A stretch of DNA of 64,000 nt, from the NCBI GenBank assembly GCA_035709005.1, contig DASTFB010000047.1, positions 84,878 through 148,877 on the forward strand, written 5' to 3'. Both the position numbers and the translations under genes were made by a program. The notes beneath the pieces are model-generated. The model saw nothing but the letters and a program-made list of their open reading frames with translations, was not told where the DNA came from and ran no database searches. The first letter of the stretch is position 1. Every line of letters starts with the position of its first letter. The DNA is from Candidatus Methylomirabilota bacterium. GTDB taxonomy: Bacteria; Methylomirabilota; Methylomirabilia; Rokubacteriales; CSP1-6. Below are positions 23,762 to 32,098 of the stretch, piece by piece.

Positions 23762-24553
23762 ATGAGCGGAGCCGACGATATCCTCGTAGAACGCGATGGC
23801 GCCATCGCCACCGTCGTCTTCAATCGACCGCGCGTGCGCAACGCCATCAATCTGGCCATGTGGGGGGAGATCGCCCGCGTCACGAACGACCTGGCCAAGG
23901 ACGACGACGTGCGTGCCGTCGTGTATCGGGGCGCGGGCAGCGAGGCCTTCGCCTCGGGGGCCGACATCTCCGAGTTCAAGGAACAGCGCAAGGATACCGA
24001 GACCGCGCTGCGCTACAACGCCCAGACCCACGCGGCCCACGTCGCGCTGCGCGAGTGTCCCAAGCCCACCATCGCCATGATCTACGGCTTCTGCATGGGG
24101 GGTGCCATGGCCGTCGCCATGGCCTGCGACCTGCGGTTCGCCGCGGAAGGCTCGAAGTTCGGGATCCCGGCCGGACGGCTCGGCATCATCTATGGCGCCG
24201 ACGCGGTGGGGCAACTGGTCGATCTGGTCGGACCGGCCTATGCCAAGGACATCCTCTATTCGGCCCGCACGGTGAGCGATCGTGAAGCGCTGGCCATGGG
24301 CTTCATCCAGCGCCTGTTCCCGGCGGCCGACCTGGAGCGCGAGACATACGAGTATCTCCGCCGGGTGGCGGACAATGCGCCGCTCTCGGTCCGCGGGTCG
24401 AAGGTCACGGTGGAGAGCTACCTGGCCGGCCTGACCGAAGAGCGCCGCGCTCGCCTGCGCGAGCAGCAGCTCGAGGTCTTCGAGAGCGAGGACTACAAGG
24501 AGGGTACGCGGGCGTTCCTGGAGAAGCGGCCCCCGCGATTCCAGGGCCGCTAG
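23762..24553 (+). CDS. Enoyl-CoA hydratase/isomerase-family protein (altered active site)
   Basis: 263 residues, ATG with GGAGG upstream. Crotonase fold: ASGADISEF forms the first oxyanion-hole loop and CMGGAMAVAMACDLRFA the second. The first catalytic Glu of classical hydratases (in the xEIxxGxIPGxGG helix) is Ala here (IPAGRLGII), and the second is replaced in AYAKDIL. So hydration is doubtful; an isomerase, decarboxylase or thioester hydrolase role is possible. It follows DUF3501 by 56 bp and abuts the glycosyltransferase gene. Confidence 0.82.
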   Translation: MSGADDILVERDGAIATVVFNRPRVRNAINLAMWGEIARVTNDLAKDDDVRAVVYRGAGSEAFASGADISEFKEQRKDTETALRYNAQTHAAHVALRECPKPTIAMIYGFCMGGAMAVAMACDLRFAAEGSKFGIPAGRLGIIYGADAVGQLVDLVGPAYAKDILYSARTVSDREALAMGFIQRLFPAADLERETYEYLRRVADNAPLSVRGSKVTVESYLAGLTEERRARLREQQLEVFESEDYKEGTRAFLEKRPPRFQGR

Positions 24554-25612
24554 TTGCGGTTCGCCGTTCTCACGTCGACCCCGCTCTCCGCCACGGCGGG
24601 CAGCGGGACATTCGTGGCCCTCGACGGACTCGTGCGCGGTCTGCAGGGCCGGGGCCACCAGGCGACAGTCCGGTCCCTGCGCCTGCGGACGCGCTTCCAC
24701 ACCCTGGATCGCTGGCTCTTCAACGTGCACGCCGCCCTGGCGCCGCCCGCCGCCGACGTCGTGGTCGGGGTGGACCTCGACGGCTTCCTGTGGGCGCGCT
24801 GGCGTCGCGGCGTCCGCGCATTCGTGGTGGCGTTGAAGGGCATCATCGCCGACGAGCTGCGCAACGAGCGGGGCTGGGTGCGCCGGCTGCTCTCCGTGCA
24901 GGCGGGATGGGAGCGCGCCAACTGCGCCCGGGCCGATCGTGTCATCGTTCCCAGCCGCTACTCGGCCGGCATCGCGCGCGAGCTCTACGGAGTGCCGGCA
25001 GCCCGGCTCGCCGTCGTGCCGGAGCCGATCGACCTTGCCGCCTGGCGCCGTTTGTTCGGGCAGGCCCAGCGGCCCCCGGCCGCTCGACCTACCGTGCTCT
25101 GCGTGGCCCGCATGTATCCGCGCAAGCGGGTGGAGGACCTGCTGGAAGCTGCGCACCTCCTGCGGCGGCGAATCCCCAACATCCAGGTTCGCATCGTAGG
25201 GTACGGCCCCGAATGGGCCCGGCTGCACCGTCTGCACACGCGGCTGGGCCTCGCCGATACAGTGATCTTCCTGGGCGAGGTGCCTCGCGTGACGCTGGCC
25301 GTAGAATATATGGGCGCTCATTGCTTCTGTCTGCCCAGCGTGCAGGAGGGGTTCGGCCTGGTCTTCGTGGAAGCCATGGCCGCGGGGCTGCCGGTCGTGG
25401 CCTGCCGGGCCGGCGCCGTGCCCGAAGTCGTCCTCGATCGGCGTACGGGGCTCCTGGTGGCCCCGCGCCGGCCCGTCGAGCTGGCGGACGCTCTGGAGAC
25501 GGTGCTGGGGGACCGGGGCTTGCGTACCGCGCTGAGCGAGGAGGGCCGACGTCGCGTGGATGACTTCGATCTCGATCGCGTGGCCGGGCGGTTCCTGGAA
25601 TCGCTGCCGTGA
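24554..25612 (+). CDS. GT4-family glycosyltransferase
   Basis: 352 residues from a TTG start that immediately follows the preceding stop; translation RFAVLTSTP is the expected GT-B N-terminus with a glycine-rich AGSGTFVALDGL loop. The C-terminal donor domain has VLCVARMYPRKRVEDLLEA and the EGFGLVFVEAMAAGLPVVACRAG nucleotide-sugar motif with the E-x7-E glutamates. Transfers a sugar from an NDP- (or GDP-) donor to an unknown acceptor; cytoplasmic. A single glycosyltransferase in an otherwise redox/pterin run; overlaps the next gene by 4 bp. Confidence 0.9.
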   Translation: MRFAVLTSTPLSATAGSGTFVALDGLVRGLQGRGHQATVRSLRLRTRFHTLDRWLFNVHAALAPPAADVVVGVDLDGFLWARWRRGVRAFVVALKGIIADELRNERGWVRRLLSVQAGWERANCARADRVIVPSRYSAGIARELYGVPAARLAVVPEPIDLAAWRRLFGQAQRPPAARPTVLCVARMYPRKRVEDLLEAAHLLRRRIPNIQVRIVGYGPEWARLHRLHTRLGLADTVIFLGEVPRVTLAVEYMGAHCFCLPSVQEGFGLVFVEAMAAGLPVVACRAGAVPEVVLDRRTGLLVAPRRPVELADALETVLGDRGLRTALSEEGRRRVDDFDLDRVAGRFLESLP

Positions 25613-26016
25613 CCGCGCCCGCCTACAGCACCCGGCGATTCACGTTCGCGGCGGGCCACCGGTACTGGGTGGACACCTGGTCGGCCGCGGAGAACGAGCG
25701 TCGCTTCGGCCGGCTCACCGGGCCCCACGGCCACAACTACACCGTCGACGTGACCGTCCGCGGCCCGATCGACGAGCGCACGGGAATGGTCATCGATTTG
25801 AGCGAGCTGAAGCAGATCGTCACGGAGACGGTGATCGAGCGGTTCGACCACGCCGACCTGAACGCCGACACCCTGTTTCGCGGGCGCGTGCCCACGACCG
25901 AGAACCTGGCCCTCGTGATCTGGGAGCTGCTCGCCCCGAAGCTCGGCAGCGAACGCCTCTGGCGGATCCGGGTCTGGGAGGATCCGACGCTCCATGCCGA
26001 CTACTACGGCGCCTAG
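25609..26016 (+). CDS. PTPS/QueD-family protein lacking the catalytic Cys
   Basis: 135 residues; GTG in a GTGA overlap. The T-fold pterin-binding core is clear: AAGHRYW, GPHGHNYTVDV and the late Glu in [11 protein letters not shown]. Zinc His residues (AGH, HGH) are present, but the residue four before HGH, Cys in 6-pyruvoyl/6-carboxy-tetrahydropterin synthases and Glu in PTPS-III, is Leu here. It overlaps the second paralogue by 23 bp. It may be a structural partner, or catalyse a different pterin step. Part of the PTPS-PTPS-FolE-SDR unit. Confidence 0.82.
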   Translation: MTAPAYSTRRFTFAAGHRYWVDTWSAAENERRFGRLTGPHGHNYTVDVTVRGPIDERTGMVIDLSELKQIVTETVIERFDHADLNADTLFRGRVPTTENLALVIWELLAPKLGSERLWRIRVWEDPTLHADYYGA

Positions 26017-26422
26017 GCAGGTCGCGCTGACCCGCAGCTACCACTTCAGCGCGGGGCATCAGCTGCGCAACGAGGCGCTCACCGCCGACGAGAACGCCCG
26101 GCTGTACGGCGCCTGCGCCCGCCCCCACGGCCACAACTACTATCTGGAGGTCACGGTGGCCGGCGTGCCCGACGTCCAGACGGGGATGGTGCTGGATCTG
26201 GGCCGGCTCGACGCGCTGGTCCAGGAGGCGATCGTGCGGCGCGTGGACCACCACACCCTGGAGACGGTGCCCGAGCTGACCGGCGTGATCAGTACCGGGG
26301 AGGGGTTGGCTCGCGCGTTCTGGCGCCTTCTGGCCGGCCGGGTCGCGCCCGCCGTCTTACGGCAGGTCGCGGTGGTGGAGACGGCCAAGAACCGCTTCGA
26401 GTACCGGGGGGAGGAGGCATGA
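25994..26422 (+). CDS. 6-pyruvoyl-/6-carboxy-tetrahydropterin synthase
   Basis: 142 residues. T-fold with SAGHQLRN, the catalytic [13 protein letters not shown] (Cys four before HGH, zinc His residues) and FEYRGEE at the end. It converts 7,8-dihydroneopterin triphosphate to 6-pyruvoyl-tetrahydropterin (BH4 route) or 6-carboxy-tetrahydropterin (queuosine route). No queC/queE/queF are nearby, but folE and an SDR follow directly, which favours the biopterin-type route. ATG overlaps the preceding paralogue, and its own stop overlaps folE (ATGA). Confidence 0.88.
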   Translation: MPTTTAPRQVALTRSYHFSAGHQLRNEALTADENARLYGACARPHGHNYYLEVTVAGVPDVQTGMVLDLGRLDALVQEAIVRRVDHHTLETVPELTGVISTGEGLARAFWRLLAGRVAPAVLRQVAVVETAKNRFEYRGEEA

Positions 26423-27000
26423 GCCAGACCGAGAGGTCCATCGCGCGCCTGGTCGAGCAGCTGCTCAAGGAGCTCGGCGAGGACGCCTACCGGGAGGGGC
26501 TGGAACACACCCCCGAGCGCGTCGAAAAGGCGCTGCGCTTTCTCACCGCCGGCTATCGGATGAACATCGCCGACGTCTTCAACGAGGCCCTCTTCGTCGA
26601 GGAGTACGACGAGATGGTCGTCGTCAAGGACATCGACTTCTTCTCGCTCTGCGAACACCATCTGATCCCCTTTTTTGGCAAGGCCCACATCGCCTACATG
26701 CCGCACAAGAAGATCGTGGGACTGTCCAAGATCCCGCGTCTGGTGGAGATGTTCAGTCGCCGGCTGCAAGTTCAGGAGCGGCTGACCACGCAGATCGCCA
26801 ACACGCTCAACGAGGTGCTCCAGCCCCGGGGGGTCGCCGTCGTCATGGAAGCCGTCCACCTCTGCATGATCATGCGGGGGGTGGAGAAGCAGAACTCCAA
26901 GGCCGTGACCTCGGCCATGCTGGGCGCGTTTCGCGATCGGCCGGAGACCCGAGCCGAGTTCATGGAGCTCATCAAGGCCGGCCGGGGGTTGCAGATTTGA
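26419..27000 (+). CDS. folE: GTP cyclohydrolase I
   Basis: 193 residues, ATG in a 4-bp overlap preceded by GGAGGAGG. Zinc-site and catalytic segments [20 protein letters not shown] and HLCMIMRG, plus [10 protein letters not shown] and [17 protein letters not shown], are complete. It converts GTP to 7,8-dihydroneopterin triphosphate, the substrate of PTPS and of folate synthesis. Sits between PTPS and an SDR, suggesting a dedicated pterin operon in addition to general folate supply. Confidence 0.96.
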   Translation: MSQTERSIARLVEQLLKELGEDAYREGLEHTPERVEKALRFLTAGYRMNIADVFNEALFVEEYDEMVVVKDIDFFSLCEHHLIPFFGKAHIAYMPHKKIVGLSKIPRLVEMFSRRLQVQERLTTQIANTLNEVLQPRGVAVVMEAVHLCMIMRGVEKQNSKAVTSAMLGAFRDRPETRAEFMELIKAGRGLQI

Positions 27001-27719
27001 GCGGCGTGCTGGCCGGCGAGGTGGCGCTCGTCACGGGCGCCGGCCGCGGCATCGGGCGGGCCGTCGCCCGAGCCCTCGCCGGGGAAGGCGCCGCCGTGGC
27101 CCTGGCGTCGCGGACCCGGGCCGAGCTGGCCGCGGTGGCCGCCGAGATCCGCGAAGCGGGGGGCCGCGCGCTGGCAGTGCCCACCGACGTGACGCAGGAT
27201 GCCGCCGTCGACGCCCTGGTCGAGCAGACCGTGGCCGAGCTGGGAGGGCTGCACACCCTGGTCACGTGCGCGGGGACGGCGAGCTTCGGGTCGGTGAGCA
27301 CCGCGAAACCCACCGACTGGGACGCGATGCTCGCCGTGAATCTTCGGGCGGTGATGGTCTGCTGCCGGGCGGCGCTGGCCCCGATGATCCGCCAGCGCCG
27401 TGGCACGATCGTCAATGTCGCCTCGATCGCGGCCTCTCGCCCGATCGCGGGCGCCGCCGCCTACAGCGCCAGCAAGGCCGGTGTCGTGGCCTGGAGCCGC
27501 GTGCTCGCCGAGGAGGTGCGCGCCGACGGCATCCGGGTGGGTGTCGTGCTGCCTGGTGCCGTCTCCACGCCGCTGTGGGACACGATTCCCAACGCTCCCG
27601 CCCGCGAGCGCATGCTGGCTGCCGACGACGTCGCGCGCGCCGTCATGCTGATGGTTTCCCTGCCGCGGGGCGCGACCCTGGAAGAGCTCGTCCTGATGCC
27701 GGCAGCCGGGATTCTGTGA
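26997..27719 (+). CDS. Short-chain dehydrogenase/reductase, possible sepiapterin reductase role
   Basis: 240 residues from TTG in a TTGA overlap with folE (a GTG at 27006 is an alternative). Rossmann motif GAGRGIG near the N-terminus, catalytic NVASIAAS Ser and YSASK Tyr/Lys. SDRs use NAD(P)H on diverse carbonyls. Because it ends a PTPS/FolE operon it may reduce 6-pyruvoyl-tetrahydropterin, as sepiapterin reductase does; sequence alone does not prove this. Fatty-acid or fabG-like use is the alternative. Confidence 0.85.
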   Translation: MSGVLAGEVALVTGAGRGIGRAVARALAGEGAAVALASRTRAELAAVAAEIREAGGRALAVPTDVTQDAAVDALVEQTVAELGGLHTLVTCAGTASFGSVSTAKPTDWDAMLAVNLRAVMVCCRAALAPMIRQRRGTIVNVASIAASRPIAGAAAYSASKAGVVAWSRVLAEEVRADGIRVGVVLPGAVSTPLWDTIPNAPARERMLAADDVARAVMLMVSLPRGATLEELVLMPAAGIL

Positions 27720-27780
27720 TACGATGGCTGTGACATAACCACCGAAAATATCAAAGACAAATGGGGACGGGGAGGATCGC

Positions 27781-28107
27781 ATGGTGACGATGACTGAACT
27801 GGCCGCCAAGAAGGTGGCCGACCTGCGGATGGAGGAAGGCAAGCCCGAGTGGGGGCTGCGGATTCGGCTGGTCGGCGGTGGCTGCTCCGGCATGTCCTAC
27901 GAGCTGGGCTGGGAGGACCAGGAAGCCGAGGGCGACACGGTGGTCGAATCGCACGGCGTCAAGCTCTATGTGGATCGCCACAGCGCCGCCTACGTCGCCG
28001 GCAGCGAGATCGATTACGTCGACAACAACATGCTGGGCGCCGGGTTCTCCATCAAGAACCCCAACGTGAAGTCGAGCTGCGGCTGCGGCCAGTCCCACCG
28101 CTTCTGA
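27781..28107 (+). CDS. A-type iron-sulfur carrier (IscA/ErpA family)
   Basis: 108 residues, ATG after GGGGAGGATCGC. The three conserved Cys are C35 in GGGCSGMSY and the CGC pair in SSCGCGQS near the C-terminus. A-type carriers hold and pass [2Fe-2S] or [4Fe-4S] clusters to apoproteins. The 61-bp gap upstream suggests its own promoter after the pterin unit. Neighbouring Fe-S and molybdopterin functions fit a carrier role. Confidence 0.93.
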   Translation: MVTMTELAAKKVADLRMEEGKPEWGLRIRLVGGGCSGMSYELGWEDQEAEGDTVVESHGVKLYVDRHSAAYVAGSEIDYVDNNMLGAGFSIKNPNVKSSCGCGQSHRF

Positions 28108-28114
28108 GCGTGCA

Positions 28115-28888
28115 GTGCAGATTCGGGTCCGTCTCTTCGCCCGATATCGTGAGGCCACCGGGCGAGAGCGGCTCGAGCTCGAGCTTGCCGACGGCGATAC
28201 CGTCGATCGCGCCTGGGCGGCGGTCGTCGACCGCCACCCCGAGCTGAAGCAGTACCGGCCGCACACACTCTTCGCGGTCGGTCACGACTACGTCGCGCCG
28301 GACCATCGGCTCAAGTCCGGCGACGAGCTCTGCCTGTTTCCGCCGGTGAGCGGCGGAGCTGCGTCGGAGGGGGCGCCCCCACAGGCGCGCCCTGAAGGCG
28401 CGACGGCCCCCTCCGAATCCTCCCCCAGGGCCATCGGAGCGCGGGCAAAGCCCGCGCCGGAAAGTGGCGATATGTACGGCGTGGTCGACACGACGCTGTC
28501 GGCGGACGCCATCGCGGCGGCGGTCGATCACCCCGGTGCAGGTGGCGTCGTCATCTTCTCCGGAGTCGTCCGCAACGAGACCGGTGGACGCTCGGTGAAG
28601 TTCCTGGAGTACGAAGCGCACGCGCCGATGGCGGAGGCCAAGCTGCGCGAGATCGGTCGGGCCCTCCGCGCTCGGTGGCCGGGCGTCAAGCGGGTGGCCA
28701 TGCTGCATCGGGTGGGGCGTCTGGAGATCGGCGAGTCCAGCGTGCTCATCGCCGTCTCGGCCGGCCATCGCCAGGAGGCCTTCGAGGCCTGCAAGTTCGC
28801 CATCGACACCCTCAAGCGCACGGTCCCGGTGTGGAAGAAGGAACACTTCGAAGACGGCGAGGTCTGGGTCGGCTTGCAGGGCGGCTGA
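28115..28888 (+). CDS. MoaD-MoaE fusion, molybdopterin synthase
   Basis: 257 residues, GTG start 8 bp after iscA. Residues 1-81 are MoaD, ending in the diagnostic GG (residues 80-81, in FPPVSGG); residues 82-118 are an Ala/Pro/Gly linker; residues 120-257 are MoaE with FSGVVRNETGG, the YEAHAPMA segment and KKEHFEDG active-site Lys. Molybdopterin synthase needs the MoaD C-terminal Gly free for thiocarboxylation, so the fusion must be cut after GG or the linker must act in cis. MoaX of mycobacteria is a precedent. The linker DNA holds two inverted repeats, and an internal ATG at 28472 could start MoaE separately. Confidence 0.9.
   Translation: MQIRVRLFARYREATGRERLELELADGDTVDRAWAAVVDRHPELKQYRPHTLFAVGHDYVAPDHRLKSGDELCLFPPVSGGAASEGAPPQARPEGATAPSESSPRAIGARAKPAPESGDMYGVVDTTLSADAIAAAVDHPGAGGVVIFSGVVRNETGGRSVKFLEYEAHAPMAEAKLREIGRALRARWPGVKRVAMLHRVGRLEIGESSVLIAVSAGHRQEAFEACKFAIDTLKRTVPVWKKEHFEDGEVWVGLQGG
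28364..28457 (+). repeat. Two inverted repeats in the MoaD-MoaE linker
   Basis: TCGGAGGGGGC (28364-28374) pairs perfectly with GCCCCCTCCGA (28406-28416); GCGCGGGC (28439-28446) pairs with GCCCGCGC (28450-28457) across AAA. Together they cover nearly the whole linker, as if an intergenic palindromic element had been taken into the frame. Confidence 0.6.
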
Positions 28889-28894
28889 CGCGCC

Positions 28895-30271
28895 GTGGCC
28901 GCTGACGTCCTCGCCCTCGTGCGAGACACCATTCGCCGCCACGCGATGCTCGCGGGCGGCGAAACCGTCCTGATCGCCCTCTCCGGTGGCGCCGACTCCA
29001 CCGCGCTCCTGTACGTCCTGGCTCGTCTGGCCCCGGCCTGGAGCTTGCGCCTTCACGCGCTTCACGTGGACCACGGGTTGCGCGAGGGGTCCGGGCAGGA
29101 GGCGCACGCGGTGCGGAGGCTCGGCCAGCAGGTGGGCGTACCCGTGGAAGTCGCTCGGGTCACGGTCTCCCGGCACGGGTCGCTGGAAGAGGCAGCCCGC
29201 ACTGCCCGGTACGCGGCGCTGCAGGCCCACGCCGACCGGCTGGGCGCACAGCGCATCGCCTTGGGCCACACGGCGGACGATCAGGCCGAGACGGTGATCA
29301 TGCGGCTGCTCGAGGGCGCCGGCGTGCGCGGGCTGGCCGCCATCCCACCCGTGCGCGGGCGGATCATCCGGCCGCTCATCGGGCTTCGCCGTGCCGCGCT
29401 GGTGGCCGTGCTCGCGGACGCCGGCATCCCATGGATCGAGGACCCCAGCAACCTCGATCGCAAGTTCCTCCGTAATCGCATCCGACACGATTTGCTGCCG
29501 ATGCTGACCGCCGTCCACGACGCCGACCTGGTCGACCCGCTCTGCCGGGTGGCCCACCGGGCCCGCGAGGTGCTGGACGCGCTGGAGGGCATGGCCGTGC
29601 TCGAGCTGGAGCGGATGGCGCGGGAGGAGCCGGACGCGCTCCTCCTGCCCCGAGGCGCGCTGACCGCACTGCCGTTGCCGGTGGCGATCGAAGTGCTCCG
29701 CCAGGCCATCGGGCGATCGGGCGGCCGGACGCGGCTTCGCGCCTGGGCCCAACGCCGGCTCGCGCGCGCGTTGACCAGCCCGCCACCGCGGCGCCCCGTG
29801 ACCGTCGGCGGGGTGATGATCGACGTGAGCGGGTCGCTCGTCCGCGTCGGACGATCCAGGTCGGTCGCGCTGCCGGCCCGACCGGTTCCCGTGCCTGGTG
29901 TTGTGGCCCTGCCCGAAGTCGGCCTCCAGCTCGAGGCGGTGCTGGCGCCGGCGGCCGGGTATCGGGTGCCGCGTGAGCCCGAGCGGGTGGCTTTCGATGC
30001 CCAGCGGCTGACCGGTCCGCTGATCGTGCGCGGCCGGCGCCGGGGCGACCGCATTCGGGCCTTCGGTGACAATCGTGAGCGCCGGCTCAGGCAGCTGCTC
30101 ATCGACGCCAAGGTGCCCCGCTGGGACCGCGACCGCCTGCCGCTGGTCGAGGTTGAGGGCAGCATCGTGTGGGTCGGGGGACTTCGCCGCGGAGCTCAAG
30201 CCGCCGTAACGCCGGACTCGCGGGAGATCCTCGAGCTTCGCCTGCAGCCGCTGGACTTCGAACAGGCTTGA
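28895..30271 (+). CDS. tilS: tRNA(Ile)-lysidine synthetase
   Basis: 458 residues, GTG 6 bp after moaDE. PP-loop SGGADST at residues 29-35, then LHALHVDHGLREGS and GHTADDQAET, all TilS landmarks; the C-terminal TilS domain contains GRRRGDRIRAFG and LRQLLIDAKVPRW. It converts C34 of tRNA-Ile(CAU) to lysidine so it reads AUA, an essential step. Last gene of the long + strand run; a promoter for the ABC operon begins near its stop. Confidence 0.94.
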   Translation: MAADVLALVRDTIRRHAMLAGGETVLIALSGGADSTALLYVLARLAPAWSLRLHALHVDHGLREGSGQEAHAVRRLGQQVGVPVEVARVTVSRHGSLEEAARTARYAALQAHADRLGAQRIALGHTADDQAETVIMRLLEGAGVRGLAAIPPVRGRIIRPLIGLRRAALVAVLADAGIPWIEDPSNLDRKFLRNRIRHDLLPMLTAVHDADLVDPLCRVAHRAREVLDALEGMAVLELERMAREEPDALLLPRGALTALPLPVAIEVLRQAIGRSGGRTRLRAWAQRRLARALTSPPPRRPVTVGGVMIDVSGSLVRVGRSRSVALPARPVPVPGVVALPEVGLQLEAVLAPAAGYRVPREPERVAFDAQRLTGPLIVRGRRRGDRIRAFGDNRERRLRQLLIDAKVPRWDRDRLPLVEVEGSIVWVGGLRRGAQAAVTPDSREILELRLQPLDFEQA

Positions 30272-30284
30272 CAGGTTCCCCCAC

Positions 30285-30313
30285 TTGACAGGCCCGCCCC
30301 GTCCGCCTACGCT
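30285..30313 (+). promoter_or_regulatory. Promoter candidate for ABC transporter operon
   Basis: Perfect -35 TTGACA (30285-30290), 17-bp spacer, weak -10 TACGCT (30308-30313). A second TTGACAGG copy 17 bp earlier overlaps the tilS stop. The leader to the ATG at 30452 is about 130 bp with no other feature seen. Confidence 0.45.
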
Positions 30314-30451
30314 TTCGCCGCGCATCCCGCAATAGCCCCCTGCACGACGCTTGCTGGAGATCGTTGCCCTGCACGGGGCGAAGGAGGGCGCGTCTACCCG
30401 AACGCGCGCCAAGGCACGTCGAACAACGGTGACCGGAGGGAGGGTAACTGG

Positions 30452-32089
30452 ATGATGGTTGACCCGCTCGTACGCCGTCGTCGTTTCCCCTTGGGGCTGC
30501 TAACGGTGCTGATGCTCGGGTCTGTCGTCGCTGCCGGGTGGAGCCCCACCGCCGTGGACGCCAAGGACCCGCGCGGGACCCTGACGATTGCCGTGGCCAC
30601 GATGGCCAACGAGTCGTTCCTGCCCGACGCCACGCCGGGCGCCGAGATGGTTTTCAGTAACTACATGTTCGAGCACCTGGTGCGCCGAGACCCCAACACG
30701 GGCGAGAACCTGCCCATGCTCGCAGAGAGCTGGGAGATGCGCGACGCGGCCGCCACCTGGGTCTTCAAGCTTCGCCGCGGCGTCAAGTTCCACGGCGGCT
30801 TCGGCGAAATGACCTGCGAGGACATCAAGCACACATTCACGAAGGCAGCCAGGCCGGGGACGGCCAACACGACGACGTTTCTCAAGAAACTCAAGGAGGT
30901 CCAGTGCCCGGACCCCTACACGGCGGTGGTGAAGCTCGGTTCGCCGCATCCCATGATGCTCAACGAGGTCAACTCCGGCGTCTTCGCCCAGGTGACCTAC
31001 GTGCAGTCCAAGAAGGCCCTCGAGCGGGGCGACGACGCGGCGAACCGACACCCCATCGGCACCGGTCCCTGGGAGTTCGTGTCGCATACCTTCGGTGACC
31101 GCGTGGAGTACAAGGCCGTTCGCAACCACTGGCGCAAGACCCCCGAGTTCGAGCGGCTGGTGTTGCTGAAGGTGCCCGAGGCCGCCACTCGCATCGCCAT
31201 GGTGGCCGCGGGGCAGGTGGACATCGCCGAGGTGGGCGTGGACTTCGTGAAGGAGTTGAAGGCTGCGCGGGTGGAGACCCGCGCCATTGCCGAGTTCGCG
31301 TCAGTGGGAATCACCCTCGGCGGCATGTGGCCCGATCGTGGCCCCGGGACCTCCAAGGCCGGGCTGCCCTGGGCGCCTCTGGATGACGAGAAGGCCCGCA
31401 AGGTGCGCCTGGCCTTCAACCTGGCGACGGACGTCCAGGCCATCAAGGAGCAGATCTTCGGCGGCTTCCTCGACGTGACGTCGGCTACCATGTTCTTCCC
31501 CGGCAAGCCGTGGACTCCGGCCCTGAAGCCATACGGCTTCGACCCGGCCAAGGCCCGTCAGCTCATGAAGGAGGCGGGCTACCCCAACTGCTTCGAGTTC
31601 ACGATGCTGATGGTGACCTGGCCGGGCCGGGGCTACGGGCCGCGGGCCGGGGAGGCCGTGGCCTCCATGCTGGAGAAGAATCTCGGGTGCAAGATCACCC
31701 GCGAGCCCATGGACCGGGCGATCTTCTCCCGTCACTTCGGCGCCCGGACCTACCCGGGCAAGGCCCTGGCCTATGCCTTCCCCCAGGTCGGCACCGAGCC
31801 CTGGGAGATCTGGATCCGGGTCGGCCATGGCAAGGGGGCGGCCCAGATCTCGGGATTCGAGCATCCCGTGATGGATGAGTTCCTCGACCGCGTCTCGAAG
31901 GAACCAGATCCAAAGTCGCGGGCCAAGCTCCAGAGGGAGATGGCCACGTGGATGTACAAGCACGTGCCCAGGATCGAGCTGGGCGGCACGGTGGCCCTCT
32001 TCGGGGTCTCCAAGCGCGTGGGCAAGTGGCCGCTCGTGCCGGGCCAGGGCGTGCCCCACTACACCGAGTACATCACGCGAGTCGACTAG
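30452..32089 (+). CDS. Family 5 extracellular solute-binding protein
   Basis: 545 residues; two adjacent ATGs after GGAGGGAGGG. Sec signal peptide of about 38 residues ending AVDAKD, no lipobox. The SBP_bac_5 fold shows LAESWEMRD, KLRRGVKFHGG, IGTGPWEFV and NHWRKTPEF landmarks. It binds a peptide, opine, or other amphipathic ligand in the periplasm for the DppBCDF-type transporter encoded directly after it. Ligand unknown; the neighbouring aromatic-oxidation genes raise the possibility of a non-peptide ligand. Confidence 0.9.
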   Translation: MMVDPLVRRRRFPLGLLTVLMLGSVVAAGWSPTAVDAKDPRGTLTIAVATMANESFLPDATPGAEMVFSNYMFEHLVRRDPNTGENLPMLAESWEMRDAAATWVFKLRRGVKFHGGFGEMTCEDIKHTFTKAARPGTANTTTFLKKLKEVQCPDPYTAVVKLGSPHPMMLNEVNSGVFAQVTYVQSKKALERGDDAANRHPIGTGPWEFVSHTFGDRVEYKAVRNHWRKTPEFERLVLLKVPEAATRIAMVAAGQVDIAEVGVDFVKELKAARVETRAIAEFASVGITLGGMWPDRGPGTSKAGLPWAPLDDEKARKVRLAFNLATDVQAIKEQIFGGFLDVTSATMFFPGKPWTPALKPYGFDPAKARQLMKEAGYPNCFEFTMLMVTWPGRGYGPRAGEAVASMLEKNLGCKITREPMDRAIFSRHFGARTYPGKALAYAFPQVGTEPWEIWIRVGHGKGAAQISGFEHPVMDEFLDRVSKEPDPKSRAKLQREMATWMYKHVPRIELGGTVALFGVSKRVGKWPLVPGQGVPHYTEYITRVD

Positions 32090-32098
32090 GACAGGTCG

